A stretch of 22,130 bases of DNA, from the IMG/VR virus record IMGVR_UViG_3300042938_000870, positions 1-22,130 of that record; one strand, 5' to 3'. Origin of the DNA: a virus. The notes beneath the pieces are model-generated. The model did no database searches. It was not told where the DNA came from and saw only the letters and a list, made by a program, of their open reading frames with translations. How positions within the stretch are numbered: position 1 is the stretch's first letter; each line of letters opens with the position of its first letter. The translations under genes and the position numbers were made by a program. Below, piece by piece: positions 13,557 through 19,123 of the stretch.

Positions 13557-13676
13557 TTACAGCCATTCACAACCATTACCGCAGAAAAGGCATTCATCCT
13601 TTGTTGACCAAATTATTTGGCCCTTGCTTCGGGTGAAATGCTGGCATTCTCCATTAGTGATTATTTGCTTAGCCAT
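13557..13676 (-). CDS. Tiny Cys-rich protein (zinc-ribbon-like)
   Basis: A 39-residue protein from ATG 13676-13674 with the CTAGGGAGGAA site at 13682-13692. It has C11 and H13 (GECQH) and a C-terminal CLFCGNGC motif (C31, C34, C37), enough to bind one zinc ion. Too short for gene finders but supported by its start site and by 40-nt elements on both sides. Function unknown; small zinc proteins in such phage regions often bind host proteins or nucleic acid. Confidence 0.6.
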   Translation of the reverse strand: MAKQIITNGECQHFTRSKGQIIWSTKDECLFCGNGCEWL

Positions 13677-13708
13677 TCTGTTTCCTCCCTAGTTGGTTTG
13701 CCTTGCGT

Positions 13709-13748
13709 GCGCTCGCAGGAGTCGAACCTGCGCGAAGACCATCAGCGC
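13709..13748 (-). ncRNA. tRNA-elbow-like intergenic element, copy D
   Basis: Minus-strand order: GCGCT, linker GATGGTCTTCG, stem CGCAGG, loop TTCGACT, stem CCTGCG, AGCGC, then ACGCAAGG. Almost identical to copy C. It starts 8 nt after the stop of the 61-residue protein gene and ends 32 nt before the start at 13676. Confidence 0.75.
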
Positions 13749-13756
13749 GAGCCTTT

Positions 13757-13942
13757 CTAGTCGTTAATGATGTGCGGCCCAAAATCCATTCGGGCGGGGC
13801 AGTCGAAGCCGGTAAGGCCTGAAGCTGTGGTCCCGCCGTTGCCCTTCGCGGTGTCGAACAGCGCGCCATCTTCGGCGAGATCTGCCATCAAATTTGCGCC
13901 GCAATCGACGCAGACTAGATCGGTGATGATGTTGTAATTCAT
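13757..13942 (-). CDS. Small Cys-containing protein
   Basis: A 61-residue protein from ATG 13942 with AGAGGAGA upstream. It has an N-terminal CVDCGANL motif (CxxC) and a later FDCPARMDFGPHIIND segment with a third Cys and a His, so a zinc or metal site is plausible. No family recognised. It lies between copies D and E of the 40-nt element. Confidence 0.6.
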   Translation of the reverse strand: MNYNIITDLVCVDCGANLMADLAEDGALFDTAKGNGGTTASGLTGFDCPARMDFGPHIIND

Positions 13943-13976
13943 TGCTGTCTCCTCTGTGTAGTTGGGTTCCTTGCGT

Positions 13977-14016
13977 GCGCTTCAAGGAGTCGAACCTTGA
14001 TCTATGCCATTAGCGC
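13977..14016 (-). ncRNA. tRNA-elbow-like intergenic element, copy E
   Basis: Minus-strand order: GCGCT, linker AATGGCATAGA, stem TCAAGG, loop TTCGACT, stem CCTTGA, AGCGC, then ACGCAAGG. It is the most divergent copy in the linker, but the stem pairs perfectly and the GG of the linker is kept. It starts 8 nt after the stop of the 69-residue protein gene and ends 34 nt before the start at 13942. Confidence 0.75.
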
Positions 14017-14024
14017 GGATGGTG

Positions 14025-14234
14025 CTATGAGGCAAAATATTGTTTAGCGCCTTCGCACTCCTGATCTACCTTGAAGCTCTCTGATGCGGGGATGCGGCCA
14101 CAAGAGATGCAGCGCTCTACCAGCAGGCAGTTACCGATTGAGAACGGGCCACCACAGGGTGCGAGTCCCTCGCAGGTGGGGCAGTAGTGACCGTGAACGG
14201 TGGGGATGATTGCGGCGGTGATGTTGGTGTTCAT
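14025..14234 (-). CDS. Small zinc-ribbon-like protein
   Basis: A 69-residue protein from ATG 14234 with AAAGGAG upstream. It contains two CxxC pairs (HYCPTCEGLAPC and ERCISCGR) plus a late Cys (ECEG), typical of a zinc ribbon. It is the first gene of the minus-strand series and lies just downstream of the promoter at 14274-14302. Function unknown. Confidence 0.65.
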   Translation of the reverse strand: MNTNITAAIIPTVHGHYCPTCEGLAPCGGPFSIGNCLLVERCISCGRIPASESFKVDQECEGAKQYFAS

Positions 14235-14273
14235 TTGGGGCTCCTTTGGTTGGTTGCTCTCTCTTATGTCTTA

Positions 14274-14302
14274 ATTATGAGTCCTCAGAGTGAGGATGTC
14301 AA
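14274..14302 (-). promoter_or_regulatory. Minus-strand promoter with dyad operator
   Basis: On the minus strand TTGACA (+ 14297-14302), a 17-nt spacer, then CATAAT (+ 14274-14279), close to sigma-70 consensus. The spacer contains a perfect dyad, TCCTCA-CTC-TGAGGA, suited to a dimeric repressor. About 40 nt around it match the promoter at 12032-12061. It should drive the small-gene series from 14234. Confidence 0.75.
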
Positions 14303-14339
14303 GCCATTTACACACAATCTCATAATTCTTTTCTGAGCG

Positions 14340-14417
14340 TTGACTAGACAGACTCTCACTGTGGGGACTAGTGTCCATCCTGTCCCCACATTAGGGACAT
14401 AACCTAGGGAGGAAATC
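14340..14417 (+). promoter_or_regulatory. Divergent control region and leader hairpin of the rightward early genes
   Basis: A 9-bp inverted repeat, TGTGGGGAC (14360-14368) and GTCCCCACA (14382-14390), plus further GGGAC-type half sites (GTGTCC, TTAGGGACAT) lie between the two divergent units. TTGACT at 14340-14345 could be a -35 box, but no good -10 box is placed correctly, so the rightward promoter is not certain. The repeats look like operator sites or a leader hairpin. CTAGGGAGGAA follows at 14404. Confidence 0.45.
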
Positions 14418-14816
14418 ATGAGTAATCCGCTCGCTTTAGATCCCTGCCCCGCCTGCGGCGAGGAAGATCAATGCTATAAGCCAGCGTGCATCTGCCCGGT
14501 CTGTAAGGATGACCCGCGCGCGCTACCGGCATGGACAGCCCTCGCGCCAATCATGCGCAAGCTAGATGGATGCGGCCTCGCTTGGGGATGGGGAACAGAT
14601 GCAATCATCCTTGACGGGCCTACTCGGCATTTCCTAGAAATCAATGGTTCGGATATCTGGTACGAGATCCATCTGAAGGCTGATCTCTCCTTCATCGTAG
14701 AAAAGATCTTCATCAGCGATGCATTCGACGGGCCGCCGGAGGTTGATTCAAAGATCGTTTACGAAGGAACTAATCCGGTGCTTGCGGCTGTCTGCATAGA
14801 TTTTTCGGCTGAGTGA
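14418..14816 (+). CDS. Zinc-ribbon-containing protein of unknown function
   Basis: A 132-residue protein with a Cys-rich N-terminus (DPCPACGEEDQCYKPACICPVC, seven Cys within about 24 residues), then a region of strands and aromatic residues (GLAWGWGTDAIILDGP, HFLEINGSDIWYEIHLKAD). The Cys cluster suggests zinc binding; the rest is not recognised. It is the first gene of the rightward early unit, with a strong CTAGGGAGGAA site, and its stop overlaps the next start (TGATG). Confidence 0.55.
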   Translation: MSNPLALDPCPACGEEDQCYKPACICPVCKDDPRALPAWTALAPIMRKLDGCGLAWGWGTDAIILDGPTRHFLEINGSDIWYEIHLKADLSFIVEKIFISDAFDGPPEVDSKIVYEGTNPVLAAVCIDFSAE

Positions 14817-14911
14817 TGGAGCGGTTAGCGAGAGCGATCATCATCGTAAGCGTGCTTCTTGGCTTCCTTGCAGTGCTCGGATTCTGCGGATATGTGGAAG
14901 GGATGCAATGA
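14816..14911 (+). CDS. Single-TM small membrane protein
   Basis: ATG 14816 overlaps the preceding stop and the frame ends at TGA 14909-14911, overlapping the next start. The 31-residue product is one hydrophobic helix (ARAIIIVSVLLGFLAVLGFCGYV) with a basic N-terminus, so it should insert in the membrane. Length is below usual gene-calling limits, but both junctions are the tight overlaps seen throughout this unit. Function unknown. Confidence 0.6.
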   Translation: MERLARAIIIVSVLLGFLAVLGFCGYVEGMQ

Positions 14912-15081
14912 GCAACGTTGAAGTGTTGATGACTCGAAGTGGAGTCGCTGAATATACAGGCCTGACGATTGAGACCATTAAGACTTATCGGCGCGATGGA
15001 GTCATGCCCGAGCCTGACGTTATCTACGATCAAAAGCCGCTTTGGAAGCGTTCAACTATTGATGCCTGGAGGAACAAATGA
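14908..15081 (+). CDS. Excisionase/MerR-like HTH protein
   Basis: A 57-residue protein starting at an ATGA overlap and ending at the ATGA start of the ERF gene. It has the winged-helix pattern of small excisionase/AlpA-type proteins: MTRSGVAEYTGLTIETIKTYRRDGVMPEPD, then a turn and LWKRSTIDAWR. Such proteins bind DNA and can direct excision or regulate transcription. No integrase is visible in the window, so a regulatory role is as likely as excision. Confidence 0.7.
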   Translation: MSNVEVLMTRSGVAEYTGLTIETIKTYRRDGVMPEPDVIYDQKPLWKRSTIDAWRNK

Positions 15082-15710
15082 GCGAGATCTTCGCAGCGCT
15101 GAGCGCTGTCATGAGTGACGTGTCAAGCGTTAGCAAGGATGAGCGCAATACGGGACAGGGCTTCAACTTCAGGGGCATTGATGCTGTCGTTAATGCCGTA
15201 GGCCCGGCGCTGCGCAAGCATGGAGTGATCGTTGTTCCTCGCGTTCAATCCTGCGACTACGCAACGATTGAGATAGGCGAGAAGCGCAAGGCTACTGCTC
15301 ACGTTCGCGTCATCGTCGAATACATCTTTATTGCTCAGGATGGCTCTACGATCTCCTGCACGACAGCAGGAGAGGCGATGGATGGTGGAGACAAAGCAAC
15401 GGCTAAGGCAATGAGTGTTGCCTTCAGGATCGCTCTCCTTCAGGCGCTCGCTCTGCCAACGTCAGAGCCTGACCCTGATGCATCATCGTATGAACGATCA
15501 CCGGCTAAGACTTCAGCGATGAAGGATCAGGAGCAGGCATCAAAGATCCATGCCGACATCCTCGCCAAAGAAGATGTGGGATCGCTCAAGATGATTTGGG
15601 ATGCTCTGAAGGCTAACGACATCTTGGAATCGTCATGGGCTGAAGGTTCGCCTACGTTTGCTGCGCTCATCGGCGAGCGAGTCGCAGAGATGAAAGCCGC
15701 TGCGAAGTGA
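15078..15710 (+). CDS. ERF-family single-strand annealing protein
   Basis: A 210-residue protein of the ERF superfamily (single-strand annealing recombinases such as P22 Erf). The core includes SSVSKDERNTGQGFNFRGIDAVVNAVGPAL (segments near residues 17-46), a strand-rich middle, and AGEAMDGGDKATAKAMSVAFRIALLQALALPT, which is highly typical. It would anneal complementary strands in phage recombination. GGAGGAACA precedes the ATG, which overlaps the previous stop. The Cas4-like nuclease two genes downstream could supply the exonuclease partner. Confidence 0.88.
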   Translation: MSEIFAALSAVMSDVSSVSKDERNTGQGFNFRGIDAVVNAVGPALRKHGVIVVPRVQSCDYATIEIGEKRKATAHVRVIVEYIFIAQDGSTISCTTAGEAMDGGDKATAKAMSVAFRIALLQALALPTSEPDPDASSYERSPAKTSAMKDQEQASKIHADILAKEDVGSLKMIWDALKANDILESSWAEGSPTFAALIGERVAEMKAAAK

Positions 15711-15994
15711 TCAGGGAGGCTGATCTATCGCGCATGTCTTGGCCTGCTAGGCGCAAGCATGAGCAGCGGCTGAGGGAGCGTCGGCATCAGGCCTTCAAGT
15801 CTCTCAGGAAAACCGGGGATCTTTACTCGGCTACTCGGGCGATCCTAGATGCACGCGCTGATCTCCTGCGCTTAGCGAGAATTAAGCGCTGCGGGGGATG
15901 CGGGGGATGGATCTACTGGCCTGAGCCTGACCCGCGTTACAACGTCGAACAGAAGCCATGCACTACCTGCACGCTTTTAGGGGAGGGAAAATGA
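15707..15994 (+). CDS. Basic protein with a Cys-rich zinc ribbon
   Basis: GTG 15707 overlaps the ERF stop (GTGA). The 95-residue protein has an arginine-rich helical N-terminus (RMSWPARRKHEQRLRERRHQAF) and a C-terminal zinc ribbon (RCGGCGGW... CTTC). The pattern suggests a nucleic-acid-binding accessory protein of the recombination unit. No family recognised. Confidence 0.6.
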   Translation: MIREADLSRMSWPARRKHEQRLRERRHQAFKSLRKTGDLYSATRAILDARADLLRLARIKRCGGCGGWIYWPEPDPRYNVEQKPCTTCTLLGEGK

Positions 15995-16359
15995 CAGACA
16001 CCATCTTGCCGATGCACGTTGACCGGCGGCTGATCCAACTGAGCAAGGAACTTGATTCCGCTACTAGTTGGCTCTGTGACGCTGAGGAGGGCTACATGGC
16101 TGCGAAGACTGCGCACGATCTCGCAGCCGCGACTAACCGAATGAGGATCAAGCAGCGCATGATTGAGAACGGAGAGAAGCCGACGGTGCAAGAAGTAGAG
16201 GACCGGGCGCTGATCGCTACCCGCGAGGAACTAACAGAGCTGAACGCTTGTGAGGGAATCGTGAAGGCTGCGAGAGCGAACAGCGCAAGGCTGCGGGTTC
16301 AGATAGATATCGCGCGGAGTGTCGGGGCTTCTGTTCGCGCTGCGATGGATGTCGGCTGA
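15991..16359 (+). CDS. Helical coiled-coil protein of unknown function
   Basis: ATG 15991 with GGGAGGGAAA immediately upstream; a longer frame to 15958 lacks such a site. The 122-residue protein is almost entirely helical and charged (RRLIQLSKELDSATSWLCDAEEGY, QEVEDRALIATREELTELNACEG), suggesting a coiled coil. Similar small helical proteins lie between the annealing protein and the nuclease in many actinophages. Its TGA overlaps the nuclease start (TGATG). Confidence 0.55.
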   Translation: MTDTILPMHVDRRLIQLSKELDSATSWLCDAEEGYMAAKTAHDLAAATNRMRIKQRMIENGEKPTVQEVEDRALIATREELTELNACEGIVKAARANSARLRVQIDIARSVGASVRAAMDVG

Positions 16360-17000
16360 TGGATATTTCAGAGGTTCTAGACATCATCGGCAAGGCGAAG
16401 ACTGCGCGAGATCATCAAGTAGAGGTAGGGCCGAGCGAAATAGGCGGCTGTCGGCGCAAAGTGTGGCACCGGCTCCAGCAGACACCGGCGCTTAATGAAA
16501 CCTTCGGGCTAGCGGCTTGGATGGGAACGGCGATTCATAAGGCAATCGAACGGGCCTTCGATGTCGCGGATCCTTTCTCAGAGCGCTACCTGCGCGAGGT
16601 GGAGGTTTCAGCCAATGGGTTAATGGGTCATGTCGATTTGTACGACATTGAAGCGAAGACTGTTACTGATTGGAAGACCACAACGAAGAAGAATCTTCGC
16701 TACTTCCCTTCTCAGCAGCAACGAACGCAACTGCATCTTTACGGCTATCTGCTTTCGCAGAATGGCTACGAGGTGGAGACTGTCCAGCTCATCGCAATCG
16801 TGCGCGATGGTAACGAAACTGACGTACGCCAACATAGCGAGCCGTACGACGTTGGCATGGCACTAGATGGGATTGCTTGGCTGGCTGATGTCGCAGGCGC
16901 TCAGACCCCTCCAGAGCCCGAGAAGCACCGGATGTTCTGCCGCGACTACTGCGAGTACTTCGATCTGAAGTCAGATGAAGGCTGCCGGGGGATGGCATGA
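16359..17000 (+). CDS. Cas4-like PD-(D/E)XK exonuclease with Fe-S cysteines
   Basis: A 213-residue nuclease with RecB-family motifs: H60 (MGTAIHKAIE), D93 (GHVDLYD), D104-x-K106 (TDWKTT) and QLHLY near residue 124. Four cysteines stand as in Cas4/AddB-type nucleases: C31 (GGCRRK) and C194, C198 and C209 near the end (FCRDYCEY, EGC), the usual set for a [4Fe-4S] cluster. The enzyme would degrade one strand to make ends for the ERF annealing protein. No cas1/cas2 genes are visible, so a CRISPR role is unlikely. It overlaps both neighbours. Confidence 0.85.
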   Translation: MDISEVLDIIGKAKTARDHQVEVGPSEIGGCRRKVWHRLQQTPALNETFGLAAWMGTAIHKAIERAFDVADPFSERYLREVEVSANGLMGHVDLYDIEAKTVTDWKTTTKKNLRYFPSQQQRTQLHLYGYLLSQNGYEVETVQLIAIVRDGNETDVRQHSEPYDVGMALDGIAWLADVAGAQTPPEPEKHRMFCRDYCEYFDLKSDEGCRGMA

Positions 17001-18022
17001 AGGCTTTAATCCTTATCGGTGACGTTCGCCAAAGACTCAGCGAGATTGCAGATGGAAGCGTGCAAACGTGCGTCACTTCGCCTCCCTATTGGGGTCTTAG
17101 AGATTACGGCAATGATGGGCAAATAGGGCTAGAGCAAAATCCGGACGATTATGTAGCGCAGATGGTCGCAGTCTTTCGGGAGGTTCGCAGAGTGCTAGCT
17201 GATGACGGCACTTGCTGGCTCAATCTTGGTGATTCATATGCAGCGCAGCGAGGTGGAACGGCTATGCCAGCAGAAACGCTTGCCGGTGGCATAGCCGGGC
17301 ATGGTGACGAGAAGGCGCATAGAGGAAGACGCGACAATTCGATTAATGGCGGGAGGCAGGATGATACTTCGCCTGAGTTCAGGACAAATGCGGTAGCTCA
17401 TCGAAATGCTTCAGCATTCGGATTGAAGCACAAGGATCTCGTGGGGATTCCTTGGCGAGTCGCTTTCGCTTTGCAGGCTGACGGATGGTGGCTACGTCAG
17501 GACATCATTTGGATGAAGCCAAATCCCATGCCAGAGAGTGTTACTGATCGCTGCACGAAGTCGCATGAATACGTCTTCCTTTTAACCAAATCAGCGAGGT
17601 ACTACTACGATTCGGCGGCAGTAGCCGAACCGAGCATGAATCTAGGAACTACTGATATCAGGTTCGGTGGTAGCAAATACGGAGATAGTGAAGATCCCAA
17701 GCACGCGACGAAATCAGGGAATGTCTACACCGATAGCGGCACTAGGAATCGTAGAAGTGTCTGGAGCATCGCGACTAAGCCATTCAGTGGAGCGCATTTC
17801 GCTGTCATGCCAGAGGCGTTAGTAGAGCCTTGCATCCTGGCAGGAAGTAAGCCGGGTGATCTTGTGCTTGATCCATTCACTGGCAGCGGCACTGTAGGAG
17901 TCGTAGCGTTGAAGCATGGCCGTAATTTCGTCGGGGTCGAATTGAACCCTGAGTATGCGGAATTAGCGCACGCGAGGATCTATGACGATGGTCCCCTATT
18001 TAATGAAGTAGAGGTTTTATAA
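16997..18022 (+). CDS. DNA methyltransferase (amino-methyl, SPPY type)
   Basis: A 341-residue enzyme with catalytic motif IV TSPPY at residues 27-31 (CVTSPPYWGLRDYG) and the S-adenosylmethionine motif I near residue 292 (VLDPFTGSGTVGVVAL, then FVGVELNPEY). Motif order IV to I marks the beta group of N4-cytosine or N6-adenine methylases; SPPY is usual in N4-cytosine enzymes, but N6-adenine enzymes are not excluded. No restriction endonuclease partner is seen, so it probably protects phage DNA or serves regulation. The target is unknown; GATC is a testable candidate. It overlaps the nuclease stop. Confidence 0.85.
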   Translation: MKALILIGDVRQRLSEIADGSVQTCVTSPPYWGLRDYGNDGQIGLEQNPDDYVAQMVAVFREVRRVLADDGTCWLNLGDSYAAQRGGTAMPAETLAGGIAGHGDEKAHRGRRDNSINGGRQDDTSPEFRTNAVAHRNASAFGLKHKDLVGIPWRVAFALQADGWWLRQDIIWMKPNPMPESVTDRCTKSHEYVFLLTKSARYYYDSAAVAEPSMNLGTTDIRFGGSKYGDSEDPKHATKSGNVYTDSGTRNRRSVWSIATKPFSGAHFAVMPEALVEPCILAGSKPGDLVLDPFTGSGTVGVVALKHGRNFVGVELNPEYAELAHARIYDDGPLFNEVEVL

Positions 18023-18028
18023 AGAGCC

Positions 18029-18064
18029 GTGGCCCTCGCCTGTCGGAGGATCGGCGAGGGCCAC
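18029..18064 (+). terminator. Terminator-like hairpin after the methyltransferase
   Basis: A perfect 12-bp inverted repeat, GTGGCCCTCGCC (18029-18040) and GGCGAGGGCCAC (18053-18064), with a 12-nt loop, seven bases after the methyltransferase stop. No T run follows. It separates the recombination/methylase block from the replication block. Confidence 0.7.
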
Positions 18065-18087
18065 TAGCAACCGGGGAGGATCGCAAG

Positions 18088-18198
18088 ATGCAGAATATCT
18101 GCTATAGAATGACAGCACAACAGAAAAGCGATCCCGCAAGCGCGGACTGGAAGAACGCGCAAACGGGATCTAACGACAGTAGGAGTCGCTATCAATAA
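18088..18198 (+). CDS. Small ORF upstream of the replication gene
   Basis: ATG 18088 is preceded by GGGGAGGAT (about 18073-18081) and opens 36 codons to TAA 18196-18198. The product is polar (MQNICYRMTAQQKSDPASAD...). The coding region contains a nested inverted repeat (18130-18170). It could be a real small protein or a leader peptide. No family recognised; the support is the strong ribosome site. Confidence 0.35.
   Translation: MQNICYRMTAQQKSDPASADWKNAQTGSNDSRSRYQ
18130..18170 (+). repeat. Nested inverted repeat (GATCCCG...CGGGATC)
   Basis: Outer arms GATCCCG (18130-18136) and CGGGATC (18164-18170), inner arms GCGC (18140-18143) and GCGC (18157-18160), each separated by three bases (CAA and AAA) and a 13-nt loop. 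The spacing is symmetric, so the same bases can fold as a stem with an internal loop or bind a dimeric protein. It lies just upstream of the replication initiator gene, about 70-110 nt before its start. Confidence 0.55.
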
Positions 18199-18241
18199 TC
18201 ATAATGCATCGGAATTAATAGTAGAGCCGACTAGGTTCGAG

Positions 18242-19123
18242 ATGGTCCCTCACTGGATCATGCGGCACGAGAAGATCACCGGCAACGCGCTTCGGCTCTA
18301 TCTCCAGCTTCGCTCATATGCAGGTTCCAAAGAGATCGCCTGGCCGAGCAAGAAGAGGCTAGCGACGGATCTTCATTTGTCGGCTCCGACAGTGGAGGGT
18401 TCTCTGCTGATTCTGCGAGACATCGGATGCATCGAGATAACGTCCCGATTCCATTCTGACGGTAGGCAGACGTCAAACCTCTACCGCGTTCTCTGGGAAG
18501 AGCCGAACACAATATTTTTTGGTGGCCCCCTAGAAAAGTTGGATGGGGACCCCCCAAATAACTTAGATGGGGACCCCCCAGAAAACTTGGATGGGGACCC
18601 CCCAAGAAAGTTGGGTACGAACTTATACCTAGAAGAACTTAGACAAAGTGAACCTAGACCTATTGAACCTATACATGCCAAACCGCGAGAGAAATCAAAA
18701 CTAGATCTCTACTTTGATGAGTTTTGGTCTTGCTACCCAAGACGCTCAGGGAAGATCAAAGCAAAAGACGCATTTAGGAAAGCAAGCAAGGAGTGCGATC
18801 CTTCAGAGATCATCGCTGGAGCGCAGGCCTTCGCTGATGATCCAAACCGGCAGGAGGAATTCACTCCTCATCCGGCTACTTGGCTGAATCAGGGACGTTG
18901 GGAAGATGACCCGCTCCCCGAGCGAGGAAGCGCTCAGTTGAGCAAGACAGAAGTGAATGACAACTACCTATCCAAGCTTGATCGACAGATTGAGCAATAC
19001 GAGAAGGAGAGACTAGATGCAGCTTCCAGAGGCGAAAGCATTATTGACTTCGGTGAATGGACTCGACGCCAGGATTCCGGTGAGTCCAGATCGCATCAAG
19101 GAATGGGCAGCAATGCTTACTGA
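18242..19123 (+). CDS. Replication initiator-like protein (wHTH + DnaT-like domain)
   Basis: A 293-residue protein with an N-terminal winged helix (NALRLYLQLRSYAGSKEIAWPSKKRLATDLHLSAPTVEGSLLILRDIGCIE), an 8-residue LDGDPP repeat, a flexible charged stretch and a C-terminal domain (YFDEFWSCYPRRSGK ... HPATWLNQGRWED) typical of phage replication proteins related to lambda O or primosomal DnaT-like proteins. It should bind the origin and recruit the helicase loader. ATG 18242 is the first standard start but lacks a good ribosome site. The coding sequence carries two sets of direct repeats that look like an origin. Its end overlaps the next gene by 107 nt. Confidence 0.8.
   Translation: MVPHWIMRHEKITGNALRLYLQLRSYAGSKEIAWPSKKRLATDLHLSAPTVEGSLLILRDIGCIEITSRFHSDGRQTSNLYRVLWEEPNTIFFGGPLEKLDGDPPNNLDGDPPENLDGDPPRKLGTNLYLEELRQSEPRPIEPIHAKPREKSKLDLYFDEFWSCYPRRSGKIKAKDAFRKASKECDPSEIIAGAQAFADDPNRQEEFTPHPATWLNQGRWEDDPLPERGSAQLSKTEVNDNYLSKLDRQIEQYEKERLDAASRGESIIDFGEWTRRQDSGESRSHQGMGSNAY
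18539..18610 (+). repeat. Three 24-bp direct repeats within the initiator gene
   Basis: Units 18539-18562, 18563-18586 and 18587-18610 each begin TT(G/A)GATGGGGACCCCCC and differ mainly in the last bases; a degenerate half unit precedes (18521-18538). Each holds an imperfect GGGG-A-CCCC dyad. They encode LDGDPPxx three times. In frame and between two protein domains, they resemble initiator iterons. Confidence 0.7.
18619..18674 (+). repeat. Four 10-bp direct repeats GAACYTAKAC (iteron-like)
   Basis: Copies start at 18619, 18635, 18650 and 18665, spaced 16, 15 and 15 bp. All fit GAAC(T/C)TA(T/G)AC. They lie directly after the 24-bp repeats in a clearly AT-richer stretch (18611-18710). The constant spacing suggests a binding array, the codons being a by-product. 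Confidence 0.6.

Noticed and set aside
13477-13597. N-terminal extension of the 102-residue minus-strand protein up to 13597.
   Set aside because: It would read through a 40-nt element and part of another small gene; a good ribosome site and ATG are at 13477.
11706-14016. The five T-arm-like elements as real tRNA genes or as plain terminators.
   Set aside because: No D-arm, anticodon arm or full 7-bp acceptor can be formed, and there is no T run. They are placed with fixed spacing between genes, which fits neither tRNA genes nor ordinary terminators.
16359-17000. A CRISPR-Cas locus around the Cas4-like nuclease.
   Set aside because: There is no cas1 or cas2 gene and no repeat-spacer array in the window; the context is phage recombination.
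18539-18674. The direct repeats as a CRISPR array.
   Set aside because: The units are contiguous or only 15-24 bp apart with no variable spacers, and they lie in a coding frame.
18276-18681. Minus-strand frames with GGSPSK-type repeats in the initiator gene.
   Set aside because: They are the antisense translation of the 24-bp repeats and have no start signals.
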